From Rallus limicola (taxonomy: Eukaryota; Chordata; Aves; Gruiformes; Rallidae), in NCBI GenBank assembly GCA_022605955.1, contig JAKCOZ010000032.1:4898001-4962000 (forward strand): a DNA stretch of 64,000 nucleotides. Reading direction: 5' to 3'. Numbering within the stretch: position 1 is the first letter of the stretch; every line of letters begins with the position of its first letter. This document shows, in pieces, positions 47,053 to 59,439 of the stretch. The notes under the pieces are model-generated. The model was not told the origin of the DNA. It saw nothing but the letters and a program-made list of their open reading frames with translations, and ran no database searches. The translations under genes and the position numbers were made by a program.

Positions 47053-47079
47053 AAAGAACCACCACCATCCCCAGATGGA

Positions 47080-47345
47080 ATGGGTCTTTCAAGGAGATAT
47101 TACCTTTAATCATTTCTAAATTCATGTAAGGCAACTTGGAATTACCTCTAAAGGCCTCTCTATAAAACCCAATTGAATTGCATTTAATACCTATGCTTTT
47201 AGCCCTCTCTTTCCTTATTTTCTTGTACTTAGATAGATTTTCCTTTAGAGGACACTATTTTTTCTTTCCAAGTGTCTGTGCTGGCTCAGAAGTGACTCGG
47301 TGCTTGATCGATACCTCGGGTGGCTGTCAGTATAGCCGCTGATGG
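47080..47345. promoter_or_regulatory. Candidate conserved non-coding element
   Basis: AT-rich high-complexity sequence: TTTAATCATTTC, CAATTGAATTGCATTTAATA, then GATCGATACCTCG and a CpG-containing end. It begins about 30 bp after the G20 run. Inference only. Confidence 0.22.
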
Positions 47346-50300
47346 GAAGGTGGCGGCGAGTTATTCAGGTGAAAGCCTCTGAGAAAAACCCCGCCAGGGC
47401 AAGGTCAGTTAGTTTGCTTGTTTTAAATCTTCATTGTTTTCAGAGAGGGGAAAGAAAGAAAGAAAACAACTAGGGAGACAGCCAGAAAAGAGATTTTTGG
47501 AGAAGGCCAGAAGTATTTAGCTACTTAGTGGGAGAAGGTGGGAGTTTGTGGTGACAAAATGCATTCCCAGTTTAAAATGATTTTTAAAAAGGCATATTTC
47601 TGATCCCATTGTACTTTGCAATGGGGAAAAGCCTGTAAGAAGATAAGAAAGGCCTTTATGGTTCAGCTGAAGAGTGCATCTGTGCTTGCCACAAAGTCTG
47701 TCCTGACTTCCAACTGCTTTCCTATCTGGGAAATCCCTGGTGTGATTGCTCTGCCTAGTAACACCCAACAGATTTCCCTCTGTCTCCCCCATGAGCAGCC
47801 ACAAACATCTTCCAGAGATGTTAAAGGTGCAAAGCCAAGGTGCTGAAGTTGGCAGATGGGCATGGAGGGTGGGAAGTCGGAAAGGGTCATGTCTCCTTGT
47901 AGTCTCCTACCTTGGTATGTGCTCATGTCCTTTCTTCCAGCACAAAGCCTCAGCTTGGAGGGAGCAGGAGGACCCTCACAGCCTTCCCCCTCTTGTCCTT
48001 GGGAGTGAAGTTCATTCCCAATGCTGGCAAGGCATTAATTCCCCACCCCCACCCCATCCAGAGCATCTTCTGATGCAAAGTGACAAAGGATGATGGGCAC
48101 TGGTCCTATGGGGCCCTGAAAAAGGGCTGCTTTCCACCTGGGACTGAGCCAGGTCACACCATGCTGCAGACCTTCCAATGCTCTGCTCAGAGGGATGCTC
48201 CACTGTCAAAAACTCTCCCCAGGGAGTTTTCTGCTCCAGCAGAGCATCCTGCCCTTGCAGCACCAAAGGGACTCGAGAAAACCCCTGTGTCTCTTCTGTG
48301 CCTGGCTTTGGGCACCTGAAGGGGAGGAGCAGCAGCTCCTTAGCAGAGAGAAGACATCTCTGCTCAGGAAACCCAGCCTCTACTGGCAATGCTCTTCTCT
48401 GAGTCTCACTTTCCTCCCCTCTTGCTCCAGCCCCGTGGGATGGACACCATGCTGCATGCGCTGCCCCCCTCTCCAACCGTGTATTTTCAAGCCTTGTGGG
48501 AAAGGGCAGATGAACAAATTAGTCTGGAAGGGTAATTATTCCTTAAAGGGGAAGCGTTTTGGTGGGACGACGGCAACCTGTGTCCCTCACCTGTCTCCAA
48601 GCTCAGGAAAAAAGGTGCGGGGCTGAACTTTAGGGAGCTCCTCGTTAAAGCATTTGCAGCACACAGCAGCAGCAGCAGCCTGTGAAAACACGACTGTCAC
48701 CCTGAGGCTAAACCCAGCGCCGAGAAGCCTGACAGCCTGGGTGAAACCAGCCGCAAGTGACTTCTCCCGGCCTCCTTGGGAGGGAAGATAAATGTCATAA
48801 GTCATCAGCTGTCACAGCTTACACAAGGCACGTTTTTCTCTCCCCAGCACTGAGCCGAAACCTCTCCGGGTGGAGGGAGGGAGGGCAAGGGGCGAAGGGG
48901 AGCCATGAATCCCGCTAAACCTCCCTTGTCCCTCAGGTGGGATTGTCAGCAGCGATAGAAGAGGGCCTGCATACAACAGGGGGAAGCAAGGTGTGCAACC
49001 ACCCGAGCACTGGGAAGGCAGCTAAAGCAGGTAGATAGATGGATAGGTAGGCACCTGTGCAGTGCCAGATCCTGTGGAGATTTAGCACATGCTCTCAGCA
49101 CCCTCCAGCTTTGCTAAAGAAATGCTCTCTAGTGAGCCACTGCTGAATGTGAGCAGGAGGGGACGGCAGGGATCAGGAGCTGAAAGCCTTCCACACCTTC
49201 CTGGGAGCTGCCTGTTTGTGTTTGACATGGGTATCTGAGCTGAGCAAGCCCATCCTCTGCAAGCATGTTTCCTTGGGTGAAGTTGTACCTTAACTACAGA
49301 TGGAGTCCCATCCTCCTAGCACCCATGGACCCCAGCTCCTCCCATGCAGCCCAAAGACTACGGACCATGTTCCTCTCTTCCTGTGTGAGAATGAGTGCAA
49401 GGGGAATGTTGTCAGTGATGGAAAGTCCATTTCCTTCCTGTTTGCTGTCTTCAAGAGCCTCTTTATTCTGGGCACAGACGGACAGGCTCTGCAATGGTTG
49501 AAGACCACCATGGTATTTCTGCTCTCAGTTCCCTCCAGGGAGAAAAGAACAAATCGTGCTGAATCCAGGATGACTTTGGGTCATACCAATAACACTCAGT
49601 CACCAAACTTTGCCAGGTGATGGGTAAAGCCCAGCAAATAATTTAATGCAAATAACTTGCTAAGTGAATTGAGCTTCTGTGGCCTCTTGCAAACTGCCCG
49701 TGAACATGCTGTGACCCACAGTGTCCTCAGGCAAACCAGTTATTGGAAATCATTTGCCACTTCCAAATTTGTTCTTGGGCTCGTGGCGTTCGATAAGTGA
49801 GCTGAGCAGATTGGCAGTGGCCGGTCACTTAAATCATGGGGCGTTTTCTTCCCCCATCCTAAATGTGAGATGCTAGAAGTGAGAAGGGAGAGATGCATCC
49901 TGGAGGTGGCCAGATTTTGGAGCATTTCAAGCCTGTCCCTCCCTGACCAGTTAATCCTCATCACTCCAAAGGAAAATTGACCCTGGCAGAGAAGTATTTC
50001 AGATTTAATTGTGTTGAGTTCTCATATAAATAATTACCTATGAACTTGCTGCTTCCATCTGCCCCACTGACTGGCCTCTGTTGAGGCTTGGGAAGTTCTC
50101 CTTAGTTAGATGTTTTGCATAAGATGAGCCAGAGGAGAAGTGTCAAGGAGAGAAATGATTTTTAAATTTTATTTTAATTTCTTAATTTTTTTTTTAATTT
50201 GAAAACATCAGGCAGCGTTTGCCCAGAGGATATTCATTCCTGGTATCACTCTTTTCGTGGTGGCTCTTTGCAATGATTAATTTAAAGCACCAGCATCAGG

Positions 50301-50650
50301 AATCATGGGAACATATGAGAAACCCAGTTTTTTTTCTTTTAAAATAGAAGTAAGTTTCCTTCCTGGCATTACAGAAGAAACCTGGAAAAAGGTCATCCTT
50401 AAAGAGAAGTGAAACGCCGCTCTGCTTCTCATCTAATCTCATACTTTTTCGTTCTACTTCTTAATTTGGAGAAGAAACCCTCTCGTTTGGAGTGTACCAT
50501 ATGGTTGCAGATCACCAAAATGGAAAAGCCAGTATCATCCAACCTTTAGCAGCAGATGCCCCCATTTCCCAGGGTGCTCAACACCAGGCATGCCAACCAC
50601 CACTTTCCCTACTTTTTTTTGAGAGCTTTCATGACCAAGGTTGGCTCAAG
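47346..50650. other. Single-copy non-coding DNA
   Basis: No gene is recognised. It contains a (GCA)5 near 48666-48679, a GATA-like tract at 49031-49050, an exact octamer ATGCAAAT (POU-factor type) at 49646-49653 within AT-rich sequence, and A/T-rich DNA at 50158-50203. Confidence 0.35.
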
Positions 50651-51152
50651 TAGAATCACTAGGTTAGAAAAGACCTTTGAGACTGTAGAGTCCAACCATG
50701 CCCATTCTCTACTAAACCATATCCCTGAGCCTCATCTACCCATCTTTTAAATACATCCACAGATGGTGACTCAACCCCCTCCCTGGGCAGCCTGTTCCAG
50801 TGCCCAATAACCCTCAGTGGAGAATTTTTTCCTAATGTTGAATCTGACCCTGCCCTGGCACAACTTTGTGCTATTTCCCCTTGTCCCATTACCTGTTGCT
50901 TGGGCAAAGAGACCATCACCCACCTCTCTACAACCTCCTTTCAGGTAGTTGTAGGCAGTGATAAGGTCTCCCTTCAGCCTCCTTTTCTCAAGGCTAAACA
51001 CCCCTAGTTCCTTCAGCCACTCCTTGTCAGGTATGCTCTCCAGCCCCTTCACCAGCCTGGTTGCCCTTCTCTAGACACATTCCAGACCTCTATGTCCTTC
51101 TTGTAGTGAGGGACCCAAAACTGAACACAGCACTCAAGGTGTGGCCTCACTC
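50651..51152 (-). mobile_element. CR1 LINE, 5'-truncated, minus strand
   Basis: On the minus strand it begins near the end of ORF2 and reads [20 protein letters not shown] then [19 protein letters not shown]. It continues through the tail blocks (CAGGCTGCCCAGGGAGGGGG) to GTGATTCTACT, the octamer end, at 50651. About 500 bp. The open frame is a fossil of the reverse-transcriptase C-terminus, not a gene. Confidence 0.94.
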
Positions 51153-52454
51153 ACCTCAGACTGCCAAAGCAGTGACCTAGGTGTGCGTTCCAGGGGTAAT
51201 GTTTTTGTCCATCCGCTATGAATAAATTGAATCCCTATGAATAAATTTAATTTCTCCCCTTGCTGGTCACCACCTTGTTTCCATGTGAAGAGGAGAACTG
51301 CTGCCAGCCCTTGCCTGGGGCGCCTGGTCTGTGTGTTGTTTGCCTGCCTGTGATGCAGTCTGCTTCTTCGGGCCATCTGACAATGTCACCTTTCAGGGAC
51401 CTTCCCCACCTTGTCTTTTCTTACACTTCCTAGCTTTTGGCTTCTTTATGTCTGCTGTGTAGTGCTGAGAAATGCATAGCCTTTAGCTGGGTACATGGAG
51501 GAGTATGTAATCTCCATGCCCCTCTGTGGGACGCTTGACCAAGGGTCTTTTTTCATGTCTGTTTTCCACAATGTTATGTTTTGAAGCCGTGTTTTATTGC
51601 TTGACAGGGCCAGGAAAAGCCTTTCCTGCCGGTTTGCAGTCTGCTTCCCTGCAGCTGTATTTTGGATGTGACCCCTTGGTGGGTGGTGACTCCAGTGCTC
51701 CCATCCCCTTGCCATATGAATCCCCATCCCCGGTTGCCCTGTGGGCATCTCTCATCTCACTGCTTCCTGATGTGGTGTGCTGCATCCGCCCAGGCTCCCG
51801 GGCGTGCTGCTGCTCTTGGTCAGGGAGATGAAAGCCGAGCTTCCTCCATGCCTACCTGAGATGTGGGCTAGCATGGGGGTAAAGCTCAGGCGCTCGAGCG
51901 ACTGGGGTTTGATACAGCAGGTCAAGTGTGCTGCAGCACAGAGCATCCAGCTGGATGCAGAGCCACTGCTTCGCCTAACGCACCCGGTCACCTTCATGCT
52001 ACGTCTTCCCCACCCGAGCATCTTCTCACAGAGGCAGCGGACCAGACCTCCAGGTGACAGCCAGGCAGCAGGAAGGGGTCCTACCCACCCCATTTCACTT
52101 TGCCCACCTGCTCTGGATAAGGTGTCTCACCCATCAGCTGCCACTGGGATCTCTGAAGCATTTCTGCCACGTCCTTAACTCTAAATCCCTCCTCTCTCAC
52201 AGATGCTACACACGCTCGCGTGCGCTTCTTCATCCCCAGCCACCCTTCCCCATCACCTCCTCACGTCCCCCCGCCTACCCCAAGGCTCCTCTGCCTTCTG
52301 GTGTGGCACTGTACCTTTATTATACCCTGCCCATCTCTCCCCATCCCCTTGCGTTAGGCGCCCCATCCCTTACAGCAAACCCCTCACCCTTAGCGAGCGG
52401 AGGGCTGGCGGTTGTTCCCTGGGGAAAGGAGAAGAAACGGATTTATATAAAACG
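51153..52454. other. Single-copy non-coding DNA
   Basis: No gene is recognised. A short direct repeat CTATGAATAAATT..CTATGAATAAATTT lies at about 51218-51250. The stretch from 52200 is pyrimidine-rich. Confidence 0.4.
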
Positions 52455-52600
52455 TTATGAATAATTTTGCTCTTTCCCCCCACATTTCCCAGCCCGAGTT
52501 TTGTAGCTGCTGAGAAGTCACATCGCAATAAATATAGCTGAGATCCATCGCACGTAATGGCTTATAAATCGTGAGTCATAATTCAGCGGGAGCCTTGGGT
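52455..52600. promoter_or_regulatory. Candidate conserved non-coding element
   Basis: GTTATGAATAATTTTG, CGCAATAAATATAGC, CACGTAATGGCTTATAAATC and an AP-1 site TGAGTCA (52572-52578) lie in 130 bp of unique DNA. Inference from motifs only. Confidence 0.22.
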
Positions 52601-52621
52601 TTGGGTTGCTGGCTTCCGTCG

Positions 52622-52637
52622 GCGCGTGCGTGCGCGC
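52622..52637 (+). other. Alternating purine-pyrimidine GC tract (Z-DNA type)
   Basis: GCGCGTGCGTGCGCGC is a strict purine-pyrimidine alternation with six CpG. Such tracts favour left-handed Z-DNA under torsion. It sits about 170 bp before the A/T island. Confidence 0.75.
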
Positions 52638-52803
52638 CTCTGTTTTCCTTTCTCCAGCCCTTAAGCCTGCACAGCTCTCCAGTGGGGTAATAAATTGGGA
52701 ATAATAGAAGCTCTGCTAACTGAATTTCACTTGTCAGTTGGAAGACTTCATGCTGTGCGTGAAGTTCTTGCAAGTAGTGCAAGGTAAAAGAAAGAAAAAT
52801 AAC

Positions 52804-53198
52804 ATTTTTTATATATATATTATATATAAACAATATAAAAATGTTATTTTATAAAAAAATGTAGTTTTCATATATATTTATATATAAATATATAATGTTT
52901 TTATATATTTATATATAATATAAAAATACATTTATATATTATATTTAGATATCTATTATTTATGTATAAACATTATTTATATTATATATAAATATATATT
53001 TATTTTATAGATAGTATTTCTATATAATATTTTATATAGAAATGTATATATAAGAATATCATTTTATATATGTATTATAGTATATATGAAATTATATAGT
53101 ATATTATATATTATATATAAATAATATATTATATATATGAAATAATACATATATTAAAAATATGTGTATCTATATTATGTATATATATATAAAAAAAC
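52804..53198 (+). repeat. ~395-bp A/T-only island
   Basis: Nearly pure A/T with TATATATA, TATAAATATATAT and ATATTATATATAAATAATA-type units and only a handful of G or C. It contains a perfect hairpin ATTTCTATATAA-TATT-TTATATAGAAAT (53016-53043). The units are too irregular to be a simple microsatellite. Expected to be easily melted, cruciform-prone and hard to sequence. Confidence 0.95.
53016..53043. repeat. Perfect inverted repeat (12-bp arms, 4-nt loop)
   Basis: The left arm ATTTCTATATAA is exactly the reverse complement of the right arm TTATATAGAAAT. The arms include one C/G, so the match is not solely a TA-run artefact. Confidence 0.9.
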
Positions 53199-53394
53199 CA
53201 AACCAACCACTCCCTTCCTCAGCTCCCTGCACTGGGTTATCAGCATGTCCGGATGGGAAGAGAGCTCCCAGCTCATGATGGGGTTCTCTTGCTGGGAAGA
53301 GTGGTCCCCACCATGCCACAGCAGAGATGGGGAGGTGGTGGGGGGAATCACTCCAGCCTGGCACAGAGACTGAGCTCGGTGCATCATCCAGGCA
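53199..53394. other. Non-coding DNA after the A/T island
   Basis: It begins with ACCAAACCAACCACTCCC and then ordinary single-copy sequence. Confidence 0.4.
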
Positions 53395-53620
53395 GGCCAG
53401 TCCGTATCACCTGCATATTTATTATCTCACACACAAAATGTAGCAGGGATATTTTTAAAGACACGGGGCCATTAAGCTCTCAGAATGCACCAGCTCACCT
53501 GCTATTTTAACAACATGTTGTGACACCATCTTATTTTAGAAGTATTCTTCTTGGACTTAATAAGTCTAAGCTGTCGCATCCTATTTTTGAGGGAGGAAAA
53601 TCCCATTGAGATGACTGCTC
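53395..53620. promoter_or_regulatory. Candidate conserved non-coding element
   Basis: CATATTTATTATCTC, GGCCATTAAGCTC, CTATTTTAACAACATG and the near-palindrome GACTTAATAAGTC (53554-53566) in high-complexity unique DNA. Inference only. Confidence 0.22.
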
Positions 53621-56600
53621 CAGTTGCACTGGAAGTGTTTCTAAGGGGCACAGGAAATTTAAGGGCTGGTCCAGGATTTTGGAGAGGAAAAGGAGAAGAA
53701 AAAAAAAAAAAAGGACAGGTTAGGAATGGTGGTGTTTATATTGCTTTTCATTTCCCTGCTCCTTTCTCTGCCTGGCCTTGTGTTTATTGTGGGATGGGTG
53801 CATGAGAGCTCATGAGCTTCCCCTGGGTCCCAGTGATGAAGAGGATGGGAATATTTGAAGATTTCTCCTGGTAAGGTGAAGCATCTGCAAGAGTGGAACA
53901 TCCCTGGGTGGACTTGGGATTTTTTTTTGCCAAAGAAACCCAAACCAAGATGCTCAGCTCATGGTCTGAGTCTTTTTGCATAAATGAGTTTATTTTGGAG
54001 GGGAAAAATTAATAATAATTTTTTTAAAAATTTATTAAAAGCTTTTGGAGCTTTGGTAGCTTTGACAGAGCCAAGCACTGACTCTGGAGCCCGTCAGAGC
54101 CAAAACACACTGACTGTCTCCCAGTGCCACCTGCCCAGCCGTGCCATGCTGTGCTGTGCCAGGCAGACATGGGAGGCAGGAGTCATCTGGGAGAGCAGGA
54201 GCTACAAAGGTTAACTCCCAGGAGGCTGGGAAATCAGCAAGGTGGTAATTTGGGGCTGCTTAACAGGAACTGGGCACAGGTTCCTCTCCGGATGCACGTT
54301 AGGGATAACCATGCCCACCTGCAGGGACTTTAGCTGGGTCCCCAAACCTACACCCAAGCCCTACTAGTGGCTTTAAATGGGGCTTGTGGGCGCTGCTTTT
54401 GGTTGATCGACCTGGTGGGTGGGAGGTGTTAGGCCTGGGTGCCTGAGGACCTTGGAGATGCCAGGAGAAACTGTGTTACCTGAGCGCTGTGGGATGTGCA
54501 GGTAGGAGGTATGGCAGTTGTAGCATGGTTGTGAGAGTTGAATGCCTGTTGTGGAGGTGTTTGGTTGAGGGTTGTTCTAATAGAAGATCCTTAATAATCT
54601 GCTGAGGGTTGTACACTGCTACCAGTGCTGCTGCTAGCTAAATTTTGTGAGCACCTTCTGGTCTTCACCCTTAGGAATGGAAAAGGAAGCCTTGGTCCTG
54701 GCTCCTGGCAGGTTGTTCTCCAAGCTGCCTGTGCTCTGCCTCACTCCCTCTTTTTGGTTTTTGTTTGTTTGTTTTTCTTAGCACTTTACAATTGCAGCAG
54801 GGCTTTGCTGGGAAAAAAAAAATGAACAAGTAGCCAAGAAGAATGCCCACAACTGCCCAGGAGAGGTAATCAGTTGTTGAAATGTGCCTGCTGCTCTAAT
54901 TAGAGAGGAAATGAAAATGGGTTTATAGTGGGATTAACTGAAGGCTCTCTTATCCTGTTGTGTTCTCCCAGCCCTTCTGGACAAATGTGATGGGGGAAGG
55001 AAAAATAAAAGCAAGAAAAATGAATCTCCCTGAAGCTCCCATCCCCTGGAGATTCCTCCAGAGCCTGGACCTGAACTGGGCTAGAGGAGGACCCCCCCAA
55101 GTCCCTTCTGCTCCCCAAACCTTACCTTTGGCATCAGTATGGGCAGTTATATGGGCTCATGCAGAGCTTGTCTTATAGGGGGGGCTTGTGCTCATTTTTG
55201 GTGCCTGGGGAGTAGGCAGGAGGAGGTTGGATGTGGCTGGTAGGTGGTTTAAGCTGTTAGAAAGGATTTTTTGTTTATTAAATCTTAGTTGGTGCCACAG
55301 CTGTCTTCCACTTCTTTGGGTGAAGGTTAAAAGCCTGCGTCGTCCGGTGCTAATGTAACTGCAGTAATGGTAGTTGGCTTTGCCTCTCCTTTGAAAGGAG
55401 AAGCTCTCTGGCCTTTAGATCTGTCCCCTTGGGAGAGAAGTGTGCAAACAAGTAGCCAACGTGCTTTGGTTGTCTGCTTTGTGATCCTTCCCTCTTGACA
55501 ACCCTTTGGCCTTCTCAAGAATGGGCCCCTCTCTCTCTCCTTTCTTCCTGCATGCTTCTCTGTGCTCGCCCGGCTCTTTTGGGAACAACTCTGGGTTTCC
55601 CACCCACAGTAGAGGACTTCCAGGATGCTAACAGCTCTTCAGAGGGGGTGAAGTTAAAGATTGGCAGTGATGAAAAGAAATAGAGGGGGGGTGGGTATTG
55701 CTGTGACCTGAGTAGCATCCATGAGGACACTTCTCTTGGCGCCCTGCCTGACACCTTTTACATTAAGATGCCTTCTCTCCGCTTCCACTTGAAACCGAGC
55801 TTTACAGATTTGGAGGAGGACAAACCAAGGTGTTAGCACCGTGCCAGGAGTTTTTCTGCAAAACCACAGAAAAGTAGTTGAAAAATTGGCTTGGGATGGT
55901 GATGGGGAGCTCTGGGAGCAGCAAGGGTTTCCAGCAGCACGCTGTTGGTGGCTGTCGACAGGAGAAGCCTGTTGATCAAAGGGTAGGGGAAAACCCCCAG
56001 CCTGTGGGAAGACTTTGCAGACATAAGCATCATGGTGAAAGTCTTGACCTGTGAGTCCCAGCCTTATTCCAGTTGGCTGATTTGGGTGTATTTGTTGGCA
56101 GAAGTCAATGTTTGGAGATAATCGTCTGATTCCGATGCATCTAGACAAGATCCTTTGCAGCCATCTCCTACCACCCAGCCTCCCCTGTTACCCCTGAGCC
56201 CGGACACCCAGGGCAGGACCCTTCCAACCATACCTCCCAAAGAGATGCTCCACCAAAGTGCTGCCTGCATCTTATATGTAAATGTGGCTGCTCCTCCTCT
56301 CCCTGTCATCCTCCCAACACCTCCTTCTGTTAACCTCTGTACCTGTAATACCCGCACAGCTCCAGGAAGTAGGAGCTAAGGCTGGCGAGAGGTCCGCATG
56401 TGAAGCCATCAGTGTTGGAGTGAGATGGTGCTGTGGAGCATTGCAGCAGTGAGAACCTCAAAACCCCATGTTTTCCCTTTTAAATTTGATTCAGGCTTCC
56501 ACACCTGCATGCTCTCGTGCTGTGAGAAAGGGGAAATACCTTCCCAGGACCATTTGTTATGTCTGTGCTCTATTATTTCCCTCTTATTGAGCTGCTTTCT

Positions 56601-57171
56601 GAAACTGCCGGTCCCTGACCCATCAATCTCTCCTTGTCTCTGCCGGTTTCTATTACCCATCTCGGAGCCTCTTTTGTTTCCACTGTGTCTTTTTAATTTT
56701 TTTCTTGGATTAAAAATGAAGCCATATATTATATATCCTCTGAGGAGTTGGGGGGATTTGATGAGTGGGCCCTTTGGAAACGCAGACGCTCTGGACCAAG
56801 GCGCTGCTGTACGCTCTCATGTTCATCTTGACGTGCTCCTCGCCTTTGGAAGTGGTGAGCCCACAGCGTGGGGGAGATCTTCAGCTGGGCCATGTGCAGA
56901 GGAAGGAAGCCACGTCTGGATGTTCCCCCCCTCTGTAGGATTAAATTCCTATAGATCCCAGCTTCCTGCCTGACTGGCGTGGCTCTCTCCAAGGAGACCC
57001 TCACTGGTAAGTGAGCAAATAGCTGGATGGCTGAAGAGATGTGAACTTAGCGTCCTCTGTAATTTGTGCTGCCACACAACTGCGTGTGGAAGGGAAATAC
57101 AAGCAGTGTGTCAGGCCAGAAAGCTCCAATTTAATCTCTGCAAACACTGGATAGTCAAGATTTTTCTCATC
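53621..57171. other. Single-copy non-coding DNA
   Basis: No gene is recognised. There is an A14 run at 53699-53712 and AATTAATAATAATTTTTTTA near 54008. Frames of up to 182 codons (56425-56973, plus) have no domain. Confidence 0.35.
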
Positions 57172-57187
57172 TTTTTTTTTTTTTTTT
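57172..57187 (+). repeat. T16 run
   Basis: Sixteen T followed by CCCCCAG. It resembles a polypyrimidine tract plus acceptor, but no exon-like open frame of known type follows. Confidence 0.85.
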
Positions 57188-59439
57188 CCCCCAGTGCCAC
57201 CAGAGCCCCATCCCATTGCACTCAGACAAAAATCTTTTGGGTCACTTCATAGCTTTGTGTTCCTGGTTTCCTTTCTTCTAGGCAAAAAATCCCTTCTTGT
57301 CCCAGGGGGTCAGCAGCCATACCATCTAAATCTAACTGAAATCCTGCTCCCCTGCTTGGGGGATTGGCAAAAATGACACAGTGGGGGTTTATCTGTCATA
57401 GCATTCACCTGGCCGACCTGGGCATTTGTGCTGAGAGAAGCATCTCTGATGGCTTCTATCTTTTTCTTCTGCTCACAGCTATGTTATGGCACTGCTCTCC
57501 TTGATTCAAGAGACAGGAACCTCTGCTTGTCCTTGCACTTCCCTGCCTGGCTAGGGGATGGACTCATACCATGATCTTTGCTCTGAAAGGCTTCTCAAGT
57601 TGTCTCATTCAACTCAAGCCCAAGACATGGCACAGCCCTTTGGACCAGCATTACGTACCCCAGAGAAAAACCTTGTTCACCGGGAGCCCTGTCTGCCCTC
57701 TCCAACCTGTAGAGAAGTCCCACAGCGTAGCAGCTGCGTGATGGTTGGGCTGCATAATTTTGTTTTACTTGTTTCTGGGTGCTTTAATCAGTTGCAATTA
57801 GCTAGCAAGCCTTGTTTTCTTTATGGCCATTTGTAGTGCTGATTGTTTGCCATGGATCTCTGTGCCTGAGCCAGAGAGAGTGGCCGTCTGGAAACCAGCT
57901 GGTACCTGAAGCTGGTCGGAGCCCTGGACTGGGTTATTTCATGATGGCATATTTTGATTGAGAAGAGGTGAAGGTTTGATCTTTACCAGCTTGGAATATT
58001 GCTTCCCTAAGGGAGGGGGGGAAAAAAGGTAATTAACCCCCCCAACAATAACCACAACCTAAAAAGCTTCTACCCCTAAAACCCTGAGCTTCTATTCATT
58101 GTCTTGGTTGGTTTCAGGTCTGGTTTACACTGAAAAGCTAGTCAATAAGTGCTCAATATGAGCCAAGGAGACTTTGTGCTTGATGGTGGGTCACAAGGGA
58201 TGCAGGTTTTTGGGGTTGCTCCGTGATGGAGCATCACCGCTCACTTCTACTGAAGTTACCCAGCTGCTGTGTCAGAGAGGACTTGCAGGCCAAGGAGTGT
58301 TAAAACTGGTTTTCAAGGGTTGGGAGGCAAAAGAAATAAAGCTGAAGGTTGATTTACAAATGTGTCTTGTGCTACTTTTGCAGAGTAGGAGTGGATGAAT
58401 GTGTGAAAAGAGAAAATTTGCCTCTGGAAGGTAGAGTGCATCTTTGGTAGAGCTTGCAAGCTGCCTGTCTGCAGGAACTGTCCCAATCAGTGGAGAAATC
58501 TGGGTGGTAGAGGCATTGCCTGAAAGCATTTGGAGGAGGGGAAGTAGGCACCAGCCTTGCGTCCTGACACTAGTCAGGGGCTCCCAGCAAACTCTTCCCA
58601 CTGCCATGGACCTTCCCAGGAGGCCTTAGATTTAAGAGACCAGAGCAACAGCCACCTGGGCTCCTCAGAGCTTAAAAATAATGGGCTACATCTAATATAA
58701 ACTTTAATCTGTATTGCCTGCCTCCTGGGTGTAGCTGTGGGGTTGGGGAGCCTGTCCCCCCCGATTCCCACATCCCTCCCAGGTATTTGAGGTGTCTGTT
58801 TGGGAGCTGGTGCTGCTTGGGTTTCCTGCCATGCAAGATGTTGCATGAAGTCCACCCAGAATTGCAGGTGCTGTTGGGTGATGAAGGAACAGTAATTCCT
58901 GTCTCTGTTCCTGGGTTGCAGCTGAAGTTAATGAATGGCCTTGGAAAAAGAATGGGCAAGTTTCCTCTCATATTTATATGTAGTTTGGGCTCTTTCTTTG
59001 CCTACAGGTGTCTGGGTGCAACTAGGTCCTGTTTCCACACTTCCTAAAAAAAAACCCAAAAAAACCAACAACCCACCAGCTCTCCTTTTGCAGTGAGAGC
59101 TGAGATGCTCTGCTATATCATGTGATTCCTCAAGCAGGGTCTTTGGGGTGGGGGTAGCAGATGCAGTAAACAGCCTGTGATGGAATCTTGACCTGGCATG
59201 TGGTGAGATCCTTCAGTCAAAGAGGTAAAAGCTCATGTTGGGATTTGCAAAGCTGGAAGGGAGTCATTGGGTCTTGCTCTTAATGGGTCAAAGAAAAAAA
59301 CAATGGGAGCAAGGGGAGGGGTGCTGTGAAGCCCTGATTGTGAGGCAGTGTGGTGGGAGAGGCTCAGTGCCTGGCCAGGCCCTGAGGTTTCATTGCAAAT
59401 GGATGAGGGGAGGGAGAGAAGTGGCATTTCCATGAGGCC
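57188..59439. other. Single-copy non-coding DNA
   Basis: No gene is recognised. An A9-CCC-A7-CCAACAACCC tract lies at 59046-59078. The part after about 59330 may already be diverged CR1 coding sequence, but homology is only clear from about 59460. Confidence 0.35.

Noticed and set aside
50771..51052. 93-codon minus-strand frame with a clear conserved sequence
   Set aside because: It is the reverse-transcriptase C-terminal remnant of a CR1 LINE, not a host gene.
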